Source: Cytobacillus sp. FSL H8-0458 (GTDB taxonomy: Bacteria; Bacillota; Bacilli; Bacillales; Cytobacillaceae). From it: a stretch of 64,000 bases of DNA. Where the stretch lies: positions 1,736,001 through 1,800,000 of the forward strand of contig NZ_JBBOBR010000001.1 in NCBI RefSeq assembly GCF_038002165.1, in the 5' to 3' direction. This document shows positions 8,636-17,584 of the stretch, piece after piece (position 1 is the stretch's first letter; every line of letters begins with the position of its first letter). The position numbers and the translations under genes were made by a program. The notes beneath the pieces are model-generated. The model did no database searches, had not been told where the DNA came from, and was given only the letters and a program-made list of their open reading frames with translations.

Positions 8636-9622
8636 TTGGTTCGTTTCGGTATAGTGGGCACTAACTGGATTACAGAAAGATTCTTAAAAGCGGCACTGCA
8701 GGCTGAAGATTTTCAGCTGACAGCTGTTTATTCACGCACGGAGGAAAAAGCAAAAGAATTTGCAGGCAAATATGGAGTGGAGAAAACTTTTACTGATTTA
8801 CAGACGATGGCAGCTAGCGGAGAAGTTGACGCCGTTTATATTGCAAGCCCGAATTCCCTGCATGCAGAGCAGGCTATTATTTTTATGAAACACAATGTTC
8901 ATGTTTTATGCGAAAAGCCTATCGCCTCGAATGCAAAGGAATTGCAGAGCATGATCGCTGCAGCAAGGGAGAACAACGTTCTGCTCATGGAAGCATTAAA
9001 ATCTACTTTTATGCCAAATTTTTTGGCCGTAAAAGAAAACCTTCATAAAATCGGAGAGGTTCGCAGGTATTTTGCAAGCTTTTGCCAGTACTCTTCCCGC
9101 TATGATGCCTACAGGCAGGGAACCGTTCTGAATGCATTCAATCCCGAATTTTCGAATGGTTCATTAATGGACATCGGAATATACTGCATTTATCCGCTTG
9201 TGGCATTATTCGGCAAACCGGAGGAAATTAAAGCTGCAGGCTATAAATTGGATTCCGGGGTTGATGGGGAAGGAAGCATGGTCCTTAAATATCCCAGCAT
9301 GGATGCGGTGATCATGTTCAGCAAAATCACCAATTCAAGCCTTCCGGCAGAAATCCAGGGAGAAGAAGGCAATATTGTGATAGATAAAATAAGTGGCCCT
9401 GAAAAAGTTACACTGCATTACCGCAGCGGAGAAAATGAAGATCTCACACAGGATCAATTAAGCGATTCCATGTATTACGAAGCAAAAGAATTCATAAGAC
9501 TGATTCAGACCGGCAAAACTGAATCTGAAGTGAACTCGTTTGAAAACTCTATGGCAACAATGGAAATTTTGGATGAAGCACGCAGGCAAATGGGTGTAAT
9601 TTATCCGAGTGACCAAAAATAA
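8636..9622 (+). CDS. Gfo/Idh/MocA-family oxidoreductase
   Basis: A 328-residue NAD(P)-dependent sugar-type oxidoreductase. The N-terminal Rossmann fold starts FGIVGTNWITERF, followed by VYIASPNSLHAEQA and the family lysine in HVLCEKPIASNAKEL. The C-terminal alpha/beta domain has GSLMDIGIYCIYPLVALFG. I set the start at TTG 8636 because GGAGG at 8624-8628 has a 7-nt spacing to it, while the ATG at 8630 touches the Shine-Dalgarno. It resembles Bacillus YulF in length and start. The substrate cannot be told from the sequence. Confidence 0.9.
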   Translation: MVRFGIVGTNWITERFLKAALQAEDFQLTAVYSRTEEKAKEFAGKYGVEKTFTDLQTMAASGEVDAVYIASPNSLHAEQAIIFMKHNVHVLCEKPIASNAKELQSMIAAARENNVLLMEALKSTFMPNFLAVKENLHKIGEVRRYFASFCQYSSRYDAYRQGTVLNAFNPEFSNGSLMDIGIYCIYPLVALFGKPEEIKAAGYKLDSGVDGEGSMVLKYPSMDAVIMFSKITNSSLPAEIQGEEGNIVIDKISGPEKVTLHYRSGENEDLTQDQLSDSMYYEAKEFIRLIQTGKTESEVNSFENSMATMEILDEARRQMGVIYPSDQK

Positions 9623-9627
9623 CGGGG

Positions 9628-9660
9628 AAGGATCGAACGATTGCTGTTCGGTCCTTTTTA
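9628..9660 (+). terminator. Intrinsic terminator after the oxidoreductase
   Basis: AAGGATCGAAC and GTTCGGTCCTT form a long stem with the T-tract TTTT directly after it. Confidence 0.88.
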
Positions 9661-9886
9661 GTTCTTTTTACCCTTCATAGAATAGCTGTTTTTTGCCATT
9701 CTCTCTTAATTGGTAAAATTGGATTAATTTCACACGGCTTCAGGATATTAAACTACTCTATTTTTACTTATTTCGCTATACGAAATTTGTCTAAAGAATA
9801 GGTAGCTTACTCTATTAACACTCTATTACTTCTCTACTAGAATTAATAGTGCAAGATAAATTATCAATTCTGGGGGATTGAATTTT

Positions 9887-10951
9887 ATGACATTGAAGAA
9901 AAAAGTTCTATCAGTATCACTGACAGGTTTGATGGCTTTAGGTGCAGTTACAGCAGTTGGTATGCCTGCAGATGCAGTAGGGAATGGGCCTAGCACAGGA
10001 AATGGGTCCATCCAGACTTCCATTCTGCATACATATGCCAGTTTAACAGATTATTTGAAAACACAGGATGCAAAGCAGGAAGCCATGGAGCTTGAAGTCA
10101 TCGGCCAGACGGTAAAAGGCCGTGATATTTACATGGCAAAATACATATCCAACCCTGAAAATCCAACGGTTCTCTTTCTGACTCAGCAGCACGGGAATGA
10201 GCAGCTGACAACTGAAGGAGCCTTGGAGTTTATCAAGCACCTTGGCACCGGCAAAACAAGCGGAGTCCTTAAAGATGTCAATATTCTCGTCATCCCAATG
10301 CTTAACGCAGATGGAGCAATGGGGGATGTTAACTTCTCACTTGACGATTATCTTGCCGATGGCGACCGTCATTTAACCCGCTATAATGCAAATCGTGTGG
10401 ATTTAAATCGGGAACATGCTAAGGAAACAAGCGAAATGGAGCCGGAAGCCCGTGCTCTCCATGAAAACGTGTTTCAGAAATACAATATCGATTACATGAT
10501 TGATCTTCATCATCAGGGCACATTAAGTGAAACAGAAGGAAAGCTTGTGTCCGGAAGTATTCTTTATCCGACAAACAGCAATGTAAAGCCAGAGGTTCTT
10601 GAAAAATCCAAAAAGCTTGGATCAGTTGTGTTTAACTCGCTTCACCATACAGGCTGGGGTCATATTGGAAAATATGTCGGCGGCACAGGTGAAAACATTG
10701 GCCGAAACGGTGCTGCTGTCCGTTACGACATTTCCACCCTACTTTTTGAAATGCGCGGAATGTCCGACCACAACTATGAGCCATACGCCCTTGGCCAAAA
10801 GAGCAACGGCTATCTCATTAAACAGACAATCACAACACTTGATGCGACAGTAAGCGCAATCGCAGACGGCTCAATCAATTCTGCTGACACAAGCTTCTGG
10901 GATACGCTGCCTGAACAGACAACAAGGCAAAACGAAGAAGCTGACGAATAA
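9887..10951 (+). CDS. Secreted M14-family zinc carboxypeptidase
   Basis: A 354-residue exported peptidase. The first about 30 residues are a Sec signal peptide (LKKKVLSVSLTGLMALGAV, with likely cleavage after ADA). The M14 zinc ligands are visible as H..E in QQHGNEQ and the later histidine in MIDLHHQG; NRVDLNRE provides the substrate-binding Asn-Arg; the catalytic glutamate is probably in STLLFEMRG. It probably trims peptides or cell-wall peptides outside the cell. I use ATG 9887, which GGGGG at 9872-9876 spaces normally; TTG 9878 is too close. Confidence 0.9.
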   Translation: MTLKKKVLSVSLTGLMALGAVTAVGMPADAVGNGPSTGNGSIQTSILHTYASLTDYLKTQDAKQEAMELEVIGQTVKGRDIYMAKYISNPENPTVLFLTQQHGNEQLTTEGALEFIKHLGTGKTSGVLKDVNILVIPMLNADGAMGDVNFSLDDYLADGDRHLTRYNANRVDLNREHAKETSEMEPEARALHENVFQKYNIDYMIDLHHQGTLSETEGKLVSGSILYPTNSNVKPEVLEKSKKLGSVVFNSLHHTGWGHIGKYVGGTGENIGRNGAAVRYDISTLLFEMRGMSDHNYEPYALGQKSNGYLIKQTITTLDATVSAIADGSINSADTSFWDTLPEQTTRQNEEADE

Positions 10952-10960
10952 AATTTCCTG

Positions 10961-10993
10961 CATCCCCGGTAACCATGCCGGGGGTGTTTTTTG
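10961..10993 (+). terminator. Intrinsic terminator after the carboxypeptidase
   Basis: CATCCCCGG and CCGGGGGTG form a perfect stem around TAACCATG, followed by TTTTTT. Confidence 0.92.
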
Positions 10994-11030
10994 TGCTGAA
11001 CTAACGCGTTAAAGAGCTGGATGTTGTATC

Positions 11031-11145
11031 TCTGGACTAACTGAAATAATCTGCTTCAATGCGAATGATAGACACCACTTATTTAGCAAAAGTCCAAATA
11101 AGCTGACTCAAACCCCGTGATCCCCGGATAAACAAAGGCGAATAG
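11031..11145. repeat. Degenerate 54-bp repeat, locus 1
   Basis: The 380-bp gap between the carboxypeptidase and the sulfur genes holds one clear unit (11067-11120, starting GATAGACACCACTTATT, with an AAATAAGCTG centre) plus partial units on both sides (TAATCTGCTTCAATGCG before and AATAGACACCTAC after). The same family recurs at 20129-20325. No protein-coding potential is evident. Confidence 0.6.
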
Positions 11146-11233
11146 ACACCTACAAGGTCTGGTGCTTTTCTAACGGTTTTCAGTGAAGAAAAGCCCATTT
11201 ATCAGATTTTTATAATTTTCTTTAAATAAGTTG

Positions 11234-11261
11234 TTGACAATTCCTATGGGTATGGTAGGAT
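11234..11261 (+). promoter_or_regulatory. Promoter of the sulfate-assimilation operon
   Basis: TTGACA (11234-11239), a 16-bp spacer and TAGGAT (11256-11261) preceded by the extended -10 element TG at 11253-11254. The region AATTCCTATGGG between the boxes resembles half of a CymR operator, the Bacillus cysteine-metabolism repressor, but this is only suggestive. Confidence 0.6.
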
Positions 11262-11333
11262 TAATCTCAACATCACAAAAAACAAACTAAAAAACGTATC
11301 CTTTCCTCAACAAAAAAAAGGAGGCGAGCCTCA

Positions 11334-11492
11334 CTGAAACAGGCAGACTGGGAAGAGTTATCTGCTCATTTGAAGCAGATGCTTCAGAGCATTAAATTCG
11401 GATCGATCACACTGGTCGTCCAGGATGGCAAGGTCATACAACTTGAGAAGAACGAAAAGGTTCGTCTTCAACCAAATAAGCGCGCTGACTAG
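11334..11492 (+). CDS. Small DUF2292 (YezD-family) protein with probable CTG start
   Basis: A 52-residue protein with the DUF2292 core FGSITLVVQDGKVIQLEKNEK. Small proteins of this family are often found beside sulfur-assimilation genes in Bacilli, as here. The frame is open from CTG 11334 and contains no upstream ATG, GTG or TTG. A very good AAGGAGG at 11318-11324 lies exactly 9 nt before the CTG, and the conserved N-terminal part (ADWEELSAHLKQML) needs this start. An internal TTG would remove conserved residues. CTG initiation is rare and is an inference from the spacing. Confidence 0.75.
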   Translation: MKQADWEELSAHLKQMLQSIKFGSITLVVQDGKVIQLEKNEKVRLQPNKRAD

Positions 11493-11528
11493 ACAAACTA
11501 GAGGCGGTTTTTCCAACTGATGTATTTC

Positions 11529-11550
11529 AGGCGGGAAGACTGCCTTTTTT
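11529..11550 (+). terminator. Terminator or attenuator between the DUF2292 gene and cysH
   Basis: AGGCGG and CTGCCT form a short stem around GAAGA, with a run of six T. As no separate cysH promoter is seen downstream, it may act as a partial terminator or an attenuator. Confidence 0.6.
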
Positions 11551-11591
11551 AATTTTAAAAGATTTCTAGAATATGAAAGGAGTACTGCAAG

Positions 11592-12308
11592 ATGAGCACT
11601 GCAGTAACATATGAAAATTGGAATCAAATCTCAGATACATTCCCAATTGGTGACAAATTAAAAGGCGCAAGCACTGTATTGAAATGGGCTTATGAAAATT
11701 ATCCTGAAGATAAAATTGTCTATGCATCGAGCTTCGGAGCGGAAGCCATCGTACTGATTGACCTCATACAGGAAATAAAGCCAGATGCCCATATTGTATT
11801 TCTGGACACCGGGCTTCATTTTCCGGAAACCTATGAAGTGATTGACAAAATTGAAGCCCGCTTTCCAAGCCTCAGGATTGAGCGGAAAGAGCCCAAGCTG
11901 ACACTGGACCAGCAGGCTGCAGAATATGGATCGGCACTTTGGAAAAGGGAGCCCAATTCATGCTGCCAGATCCGTAAAGTGATTCCATTGAGAGAAGCGT
12001 TAACACCAAAGCAGGCCTGGATCTCCGGCCTTCGACGGGAGCAGTCCCCTACAAGAGCGAATACTCAGTTCCTAAACAGAGATGAAAAATTCAAAAACAT
12101 CAAAATCTGCCCGCTGATTCACTGGACATGGGATGAAGTTTGGACTTACATCAGGGAAAAAGAACTGCCCTACAACACATTGCATGACCATGGCTATCCA
12201 AGCATCGGCTGCTTTCCCTGTACACAGGCAGTCGATGAAAATGGCGATTCCCGTGCGGGCCGATGGTCTGGCACAAGCAAAACTGAATGCGGCCTTCATA
12301 CGAGCTAG
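11592..12308 (+). CDS. cysH: Adenylylsulfate/phosphoadenylylsulfate reductase
   Basis: Reduces APS or PAPS to sulfite with thioredoxin as the electron source. This 238-residue protein has the PP-loop-like start YASSFGAEAIVL, the phosphate-binding ISGLRREQSPTR, and two cysteine pairs (NSCCQIRK and GCFPCTQ) typical of 4Fe-4S APS reductases. The C-terminal catalytic cysteine motif is KTECGLH. With sat and cysC downstream both APS and PAPS can be made, and the cluster ligands favour APS use. AAAGGAG precedes the ATG. It is the first enzyme gene of the operon. Confidence 0.95.
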   Translation: MSTAVTYENWNQISDTFPIGDKLKGASTVLKWAYENYPEDKIVYASSFGAEAIVLIDLIQEIKPDAHIVFLDTGLHFPETYEVIDKIEARFPSLRIERKEPKLTLDQQAAEYGSALWKREPNSCCQIRKVIPLREALTPKQAWISGLRREQSPTRANTQFLNRDEKFKNIKICPLIHWTWDEVWTYIREKELPYNTLHDHGYPSIGCFPCTQAVDENGDSRAGRWSGTSKTECGLHTS

Positions 12309-12323
12309 AAGGAGGATGATACC

Positions 12324-13388
12324 ATGCTTACGATCATAGCGGTCACAGTCGGTTTATTTTTCGCCATGAATATCGGGGCAAGCGGAGCAGCAGCATCCAT
12401 GGGGATCGCATATGGTTCAGGTGTCCTGAAAAACCGCATGTTAGCTCTTATTCTTTGCGGCTTTGCCGTTTTCTTTGGAGCATGGCTTGGCGGGGGAGAA
12501 GTGGTGAAGACGATGGGAAGCGGTATTGTTCCTAAAGAGACCTTCACGGTTGCCATCGCGCTGATTGTGATTGCATCTGCGGCCCTTTCGCTGTTTCTGG
12601 CCAATGTATTCGGAATCCCGCTTTCTACCAGTGAGGTGACGGTCGGGTCTGTTGTTGGTGCCGGAATCGTCTACCAATCCGTATTTGCCGGAAAGCTTGC
12701 CTGGATCGTCGCATTCTGGCTGCTTACTCCATTTGCCGCTTTTTTAATTGCCATAGCTGCAGCTGCTTTTTTAAAGAGAGACTTTATACAGAACCTGATT
12801 AAAAAGCCCAAGGCTGCTTCGATTTTAGCCATACTCGTCGTTTTCATGGGCGTGTTTGAAGCATTCTCGGCAGGCATGAATAATGTTGCCAATGCAGTCG
12901 GCCCGCTTGTTGGTGCTGGCATTATGAGCACAGGCAGCGGAATCTTCTGGGGCGGCCTGTTTGTCGCTTTAGGAGCCGTTCTGCTGGGAAAAAAAGTCCT
13001 CGAGACGAATGGCAAAAAGATCACCAAAATCCGTCTTGAGGAAGGCTGTGTCATTTCAGGAACAGGAGCTGGAATTGTTACGATTGCTTCCGTTTTTGGA
13101 ATCCCTGTCCCTTTAACCCAAATCACCACTTCCTCCATCATCGGAATCGGCTTTGTGAAGCAGGGACGGTCAGTCTTCAAGAAGGACATTGTGGTGCAGC
13201 TATTAGTCGTATGGGTCGTCTCACCTGTATTATCGATGGTCCTATCCTATACGCTCATCCAGCTGCTCATTGAACAAAATGTATATCCGGTGATTGCCAT
13301 GGCCGGTGTGCTTATCTCTGTTTTCGGAGTGAAATTCTTAATGAATCAGGCACCAGCCAGTGTAAGGCCGATAACTGAAAAAAAGTAA
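12324..13388 (+). CDS. cysP: Sulfate permease, PiT family
   Basis: A 354-residue membrane protein of the phosphate-transporter (PiT) fold, with about ten to eleven hydrophobic segments. Two inverted family motifs are visible: MNIGASGAAASMGIAYGSG near the start and AGMNNVANAVGPLVGAG in the second half. In Bacillus the homologue in this operon position imports sulfate rather than phosphate, and the neighbours make the same role very likely here. It follows cysH by 15 nt with AGGAGG. Confidence 0.93.
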   Translation: MLTIIAVTVGLFFAMNIGASGAAASMGIAYGSGVLKNRMLALILCGFAVFFGAWLGGGEVVKTMGSGIVPKETFTVAIALIVIASAALSLFLANVFGIPLSTSEVTVGSVVGAGIVYQSVFAGKLAWIVAFWLLTPFAAFLIAIAAAAFLKRDFIQNLIKKPKAASILAILVVFMGVFEAFSAGMNNVANAVGPLVGAGIMSTGSGIFWGGLFVALGAVLLGKKVLETNGKKITKIRLEEGCVISGTGAGIVTIASVFGIPVPLTQITTSSIIGIGFVKQGRSVFKKDIVVQLLVVWVVSPVLSMVLSYTLIQLLIEQNVYPVIAMAGVLISVFGVKFLMNQAPASVRPITEKK

Positions 13389-13414
13389 ATCTGAAAAAGA
13401 AAGGTTGATGAAAA

Positions 13415-14560
13415 ATGGCTCTGCCGAAACCTCATGGAGGAAAATTAATTCAAAGCTATAATCCAAATTATGACCTGACAGGAATTGAAAAAGAAATTTT
13501 ATTAGATGCTATCGCCCTGAGTGATCTGGAACTTATAGGTGTCGGCTTATTCAGTCCTCTGACAGGTTTCCTGGCTAAAGCTGACTATGAATCTGTTGTT
13601 GATAAAATGAGACTGGCAGACGGAACTATTTGGTCCATTCCGGTTACACTCCCTGTTCAAGCGGAAAAAGCGAAAGAGCTTGCAGCCGGTGAAAAGTTTA
13701 AGCTCGTTCACGAAGGTGAAGTATACGGAGTCATCAAGGTATCAGAATGGTATGAGCCGGACCTGAGCAAAGAGGCGTGTGAAGTCTACAAAACTGAAGA
13801 GCTGGCACATCCCGGCGTAAAAAGGCTGTTTGAACGCGGCCCGGTTTATGTGGCCGGCGAGGTGACGCTAATTAAAAAACCTGGTAAGGGCGTAGCAGAG
13901 GATGTATGGTTCGAGCCTAAAGAAACACGAGCACTGTTTGAAGAAAAAGGCTGGAAAACAGTGGTTGGCTTCCAGACAAGGAACCCTGTACACCGGGCAC
14001 ACGAATACATCCAAAAAGCTGCTTTGGAAACGGTGGATGGGCTGTTTTTGAATCCTCTTGTGGGTGAAACAAAATCTGATGATATCCCTGCAGATGTCCG
14101 TCTTAGGAGCTACCGGGTTCTTCTGGAAAATTACTATCCAAAAGAGCGCACACAGCTGGCTGTCTATCCAGCAGCCATGCGATATGCGGGGCCGCGCGAA
14201 GCAATCTTCCATGCCATTGCAAGGAAAAACTTCGGCTGCACACACTTCATCGTCGGAAGAGACCATGCCGGTGTCGGCAATTATTACGGCACATATGATG
14301 CACAGCATATATTCAGCAATTTTACAGAAGAAGAGCTTGGCATCAAACCGCTGTTCTTTGAACACAGCTTCTACTGCAACAAGTGCGAAGGCATGGCATC
14401 TGATAAAACCTGCCCGCACAGCAAAGAAGACCGCGTCATTCTATCCGGCACAAAGGTAAGGGAAATGCTTCGGAACGGAGAGCTGCCGCCATCCACTTTC
14501 AGCCGCAAAGAGGTTGTCGAAGTGTTAATAGAAGGCATGAGAGAAAAAGAAACGGTATAA
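13415..14560 (+). CDS. sat: Sulfate adenylyltransferase (ATP sulfurylase)
   Basis: Makes APS from sulfate and ATP. The 381-residue protein has the ATP-sulfurylase nucleotide motif [14 protein letters not shown], the second motif [12 protein letters not shown], and a cysteine-bearing late region ([17 protein letters not shown]) seen in the bacterial homo-oligomeric form. The N-terminal PUA-like domain includes [18 protein letters not shown]. There is no fused APS kinase, which is a separate gene immediately downstream. Spacing within the operon is 26 nt upstream and 13 nt downstream. Confidence 0.96.
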   Translation: MALPKPHGGKLIQSYNPNYDLTGIEKEILLDAIALSDLELIGVGLFSPLTGFLAKADYESVVDKMRLADGTIWSIPVTLPVQAEKAKELAAGEKFKLVHEGEVYGVIKVSEWYEPDLSKEACEVYKTEELAHPGVKRLFERGPVYVAGEVTLIKKPGKGVAEDVWFEPKETRALFEEKGWKTVVGFQTRNPVHRAHEYIQKAALETVDGLFLNPLVGETKSDDIPADVRLRSYRVLLENYYPKERTQLAVYPAAMRYAGPREAIFHAIARKNFGCTHFIVGRDHAGVGNYYGTYDAQHIFSNFTEEELGIKPLFFEHSFYCNKCEGMASDKTCPHSKEDRVILSGTKVREMLRNGELPPSTFSRKEVVEVLIEGMREKETV

Positions 14561-14573
14561 GGGGAGGGTAAAC

Positions 14574-15173
14574 ATGACAAAGGCAACCAACATCACCTGG
14601 CATGACGCTGCAATTACGAAGGAAGACAGACGGGCACAGAACGGCCACGGAAGTGTGGTCCTCTGGTTTACCGGCCTATCAGGTTCAGGCAAATCAACGA
14701 TTGCAAATGCAGTATCCCACGAACTGTTCCGCCAGGGCATCAATGAATATGTCCTCGACGGAGACAATGTCAGACACGGCTTAAATAAAGATCTTGGCTT
14801 TTCAGAGGCCGACAGAAATGAAAATATCAGGCGCATTGGGGAAGTCGCGAAGCTGTTTGTGGACAGCGGCAAGATCGTCACAACAGCGTTTATTTCTCCT
14901 TTCCGGTCAGACAGGGAAACAGTCAGGGCGCTGTTTGAAGAAGGGGAATTTATTGAAGTCTTTATCGACTGTCCGCTCGAAGAATGCGAACGGCGGGATC
15001 CAAAGCAATTATACGCAAAAGCCAGACGCGGGGAAATTAAGGATTTTACAGGAATCGATTCCCCGTACGAAGCACCTGAAAGCCCTGAAATTACGGTCCG
15101 ATCAGACCAGTACACAGTAGAAGAAGCAGTCGGTCAGATACTAACACATTTGCGTGAAAAGAATATTCTATAA
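14574..15173 (+). CDS. cysC: Adenylylsulfate kinase
   Basis: Phosphorylates APS to PAPS. The 199-residue protein has the P-loop GLSGSGKST, the APS-binding [19 protein letters not shown], and [12 protein letters not shown]. This is the full length for the family. It is the last gene of the first sulfur transcript and is followed by a strong terminator, after which the siroheme genes begin. Confidence 0.96.
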   Translation: MTKATNITWHDAAITKEDRRAQNGHGSVVLWFTGLSGSGKSTIANAVSHELFRQGINEYVLDGDNVRHGLNKDLGFSEADRNENIRRIGEVAKLFVDSGKIVTTAFISPFRSDRETVRALFEEGEFIEVFIDCPLEECERRDPKQLYAKARRGEIKDFTGIDSPYEAPESPEITVRSDQYTVEEAVGQILTHLREKNIL

Positions 15174-15179
15174 AAATCG

Positions 15180-15207
15180 GGAGTCTCTATTATAGGAGAC
15201 TCCTTTT
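15180..15207 (+). terminator. Intrinsic terminator after cysC
   Basis: GGAGTCTC and GAGACTCC form a perfect stem followed by TTTT. It separates the sulfate genes from the siroheme genes. Confidence 0.9.
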
Positions 15208-15327
15208 CTGAAAAAATAATTCCTACTATTTCACCCTGAAAAATGGTATTATAGAAAACAATCAGATTATCAGCTTAGGAAAAGCGTTAAAGTGCATATA
15301 TTATAAGACATTACAGAAAGGGCGGGC

Positions 15328-16110
15328 ATGAGAATGACGGGAAAAGTTTATTTAGTGGGTGCCGGACCAGGTGATCCGGACCTGATGACTGTTAAAGGAA
15401 TGCGCTGCCTGCAGGAGGCAGATGTTGTTCTTTATGATCGTCTCGTAAACCGTGAACTATTATACTATGCAAAAAAAGAAGCCCAGCTGGTGTATTGCGG
15501 CAAGCTCCCCAATCATCATGTCATGAAGCAGGAAACCATTAATCATCTGCTCGTCAAATATGCAAAAAAAGGTCTTCAGGTCTGCCGGCTGAAAGGCGGA
15601 GATCCATTTGTATTCGGCAGGGGCGGGGAAGAGGCTGAAGAGTGTGCCAATAATGATGTGCCATTTGAAATTGTGCCTGGAGTCACTGCAGGAATAGCAG
15701 CATCTGCATATGCGGGGATTCCGGTCACACACCGTACTTTAAGCAAAAGTTTCGCTTTTGTCACAGGACATCAGGCAGGAAACGAAGAAGCCGAACACCA
15801 GTGGGCCCATCTGGCACATGCAGTAGACACGATTTGTGTATATATGGGAGTTTCCCATTTGCCTAATATTGTGAAGAACCTTATTCAAAATGGGAAATCA
15901 CCTCAAACACCGATTGCCCTCGTACACTGGGGAACACTTTCAGAGCAGCGGACCGTTACGGGCACGCTTGCTACTATTGAGAACAAAGTGAAAGAATCAA
16001 ACATCAAGAATCCCAGCATGATCGTCATTGGGAATGTTGTCGAGATGCACCATAAAATTAATTGGTTCGAAGAGGAAATTTCACCGCATTTGCCTGCTGT
16101 CCAAGGGTAG
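15328..16110 (+). CDS. sumT: Uroporphyrinogen-III C-methyltransferase (siroheme synthesis)
   Basis: A 260-residue SAM-dependent methyltransferase that makes precorrin-2, the first siroheme step (B. subtilis YlnD equivalent). Motifs are VGAGPGDPDLMTVKGMRCL, VLYDRLVN, and the SAM-binding GGDPFVFGRGGEEAE. It belongs to the three-gene set sumT-sirB-sirC that provides siroheme for sulfite reductase, whose genes are not in this window. The ATG at 15334 is an alternative start; AAAGGG at 15317-15322 fits either one imperfectly. Confidence 0.94.
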   Translation: MRMTGKVYLVGAGPGDPDLMTVKGMRCLQEADVVLYDRLVNRELLYYAKKEAQLVYCGKLPNHHVMKQETINHLLVKYAKKGLQVCRLKGGDPFVFGRGGEEAEECANNDVPFEIVPGVTAGIAASAYAGIPVTHRTLSKSFAFVTGHQAGNEEAEHQWAHLAHAVDTICVYMGVSHLPNIVKNLIQNGKSPQTPIALVHWGTLSEQRTVTGTLATIENKVKESNIKNPSMIVIGNVVEMHHKINWFEEEISPHLPAVQG

Positions 16111-16142
16111 ACGTCGGTTTTAACAAAGGGGGATCCTAACTA

Positions 16143-16895
16143 ATGAAGGCGGTCCTGTACATCGGCCATGGCACGCGTTCAAAAAAAGGCGCTAGCGAAG
16201 CAAATCTTTTTATCGAGAGTGTCATGAAAAAAGTCAGCACACCTATACAAAAGCTCTGCTTCCTTGAATTAACAGAGCCTGACATTCAGGCAGGGTTTGA
16301 ATATTGTATCCGGGAAGGAGCCACAGAAATTGTCATTGTGCCACTATTTTTACTTGCAGCCGGGCATATCAAGCAGGATATTCCTGAAGAACTTGCTCCT
16401 TTAATAGAAAAATATTCCGGCATCACCGTAAAAATGGCGGACCCATTTGGAGTAAAGGACAGTATCCTAGACGCCATTGCAGAGCTTGTTACAGCAGAAA
16501 CTCAGCCAATCAGCACTGATGATTCTGTTTTAATTGTGGGAAGAGGCAGCAGTGATCCTTCTATTCTTAGAGCTTTTGACTCTATCAAAACCGGAATTAG
16601 CCAGCGCCTCCGTGTGGAAAATGTGCAGGTCTGCTATTTGGCGGCATCTGCTCCGACCTTCCAGGATGGTCTTGATTCCATATGCCAAAAGGTAAGCGGC
16701 AATGTGATTGTCATCCCTTATCTATTATTCTCGGGGCTTCTGCTTAGTGAAGTAGTAAGAGAGGTAAATAAGAAAGTAAAGGCAGGCTGCTCCGTCACCA
16801 TTACTGATACACTGGGAAAACATGCGGCTATCCAGAATCTGGTTGCTGAAAAAGCGAATGAAGAGGTGAATGTAAATGCAGCCGTTATTCATTGA
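16143..16895 (+). CDS. sirB: Sirohydrochlorin ferrochelatase
   Basis: Inserts ferrous iron into sirohydrochlorin to make siroheme. The 250-residue protein is the two-domain SirB form. The first domain starts YIGHGTRSKKGASEAN with the metal-binding histidine and has FLLAAGHIKQDIPEEL with the second. The second domain begins VLIVGRGSSDPS and lacks the equivalent histidine, as in other Bacillus SirB proteins. GGGGG precedes the ATG. Its stop lies 20 nt inside sirC. Confidence 0.93.
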   Translation: MKAVLYIGHGTRSKKGASEANLFIESVMKKVSTPIQKLCFLELTEPDIQAGFEYCIREGATEIVIVPLFLLAAGHIKQDIPEELAPLIEKYSGITVKMADPFGVKDSILDAIAELVTAETQPISTDDSVLIVGRGSSDPSILRAFDSIKTGISQRLRVENVQVCYLAASAPTFQDGLDSICQKVSGNVIVIPYLLFSGLLLSEVVREVNKKVKAGCSVTITDTLGKHAAIQNLVAEKANEEVNVNAAVIH

Positions 16896-17496
16896 TTTAA
16901 CCGGCAAGAAAATCGTCATTGCTGGCGGCGGCAGAATTGCCTTTCGAAAAGCGAAAACACTTGAAGGAGATAATGCCCAAATAACGTTTGTTGCTCTTGA
17001 TTTTTCAGAGGAAATCATTCTTCTTGCCAGCCAAAGAGGATATGAACTCATTAAGCGGGAAGCACAGGCTGATGATTTTAAGGATGCTTTTTTATCAATT
17101 CTGGCCACAAATGAACGTGAAGCTAACCATGCATTGGCTAAATCGCTGGATTCAGCTCAGCTGGTCTGCGTAGTCGATGAAGCAGGAGAAGGAAATGTAA
17201 TCTTCCCCGCAGCAGTAAGGCGCGGTCCTCTTCAAATCGCTGTCACCTCCAATGGTGCAAGCCCAAAGCTGACCCGGATGCTAAAAAAACAGCTGGATGA
17301 ACAATTTGATGAAAGCTGGACAGGATATTCAGAGTTTCTGGGAAAATGCCGTGATTATATTAAAAAGCATTCTATCCCTCCTTCAAAAAAAAATGAACTG
17401 CTTGCCGAACTCCTGGATGACCGTTATCGCCTTTCAGAGGATGAGAGGGAACGCAAATGGGCCTACCTGCAGTCGTTGGCAGAAACAACTCCTTAA
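16876..17496 (+). CDS. sirC: Precorrin-2 dehydrogenase
   Basis: NAD-dependent oxidation of precorrin-2 to sirohydrochlorin, between the SumT and SirB reactions. The 206-residue protein begins with LTGKKIVIAGGGRIAFRKAK, the Rossmann motif of the family, and contains VVDEAGEGNVIFPAAVRRG and VTSNGASPKLTRMLKK. It has no ferrochelatase or methyltransferase fusion. The ATG is within the 3' end of sirB, with AAGAGGTG upstream, indicating coupled translation. Confidence 0.93.
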   Translation: MQPLFIDLTGKKIVIAGGGRIAFRKAKTLEGDNAQITFVALDFSEEIILLASQRGYELIKREAQADDFKDAFLSILATNEREANHALAKSLDSAQLVCVVDEAGEGNVIFPAAVRRGPLQIAVTSNGASPKLTRMLKKQLDEQFDESWTGYSEFLGKCRDYIKKHSIPPSKKNELLAELLDDRYRLSEDERERKWAYLQSLAETTP

Positions 17497-17523
17497 CCGT
17501 GTTATGAAGACACGGTTTTTTTA
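17495..17523 (+). terminator. Intrinsic terminator after sirC
   Basis: AACCGTGT and ACACGGTT form a perfect eight-base stem followed by a run of T; it overlaps the sirC stop. Confidence 0.93.
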
Positions 17524-17584
17524 TTTATTGTGCAAATTCACTATGGTACATTGATAGTAATCAATCAGGAAGGCGGAGTGTACG

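Noticed and set aside
11262-11591. S-box (SAM) riboswitch before cysH, as in B. subtilis
   Set aside because: None of the conserved S-box blocks are visible; only a promoter, the small DUF2292 gene and a short hairpin are present.
12671-13189. Long minus-strand open frame opposite cysP
   Set aside because: It is the shadow of a hydrophobic membrane-protein gene; it has no ribosome binding site and no protein-like pattern.
13868-14419. Long minus-strand open frame opposite sat
   Set aside because: The plus strand encodes a full, well conserved ATP sulfurylase; the opposite frame matches nothing and lacks a start signal.
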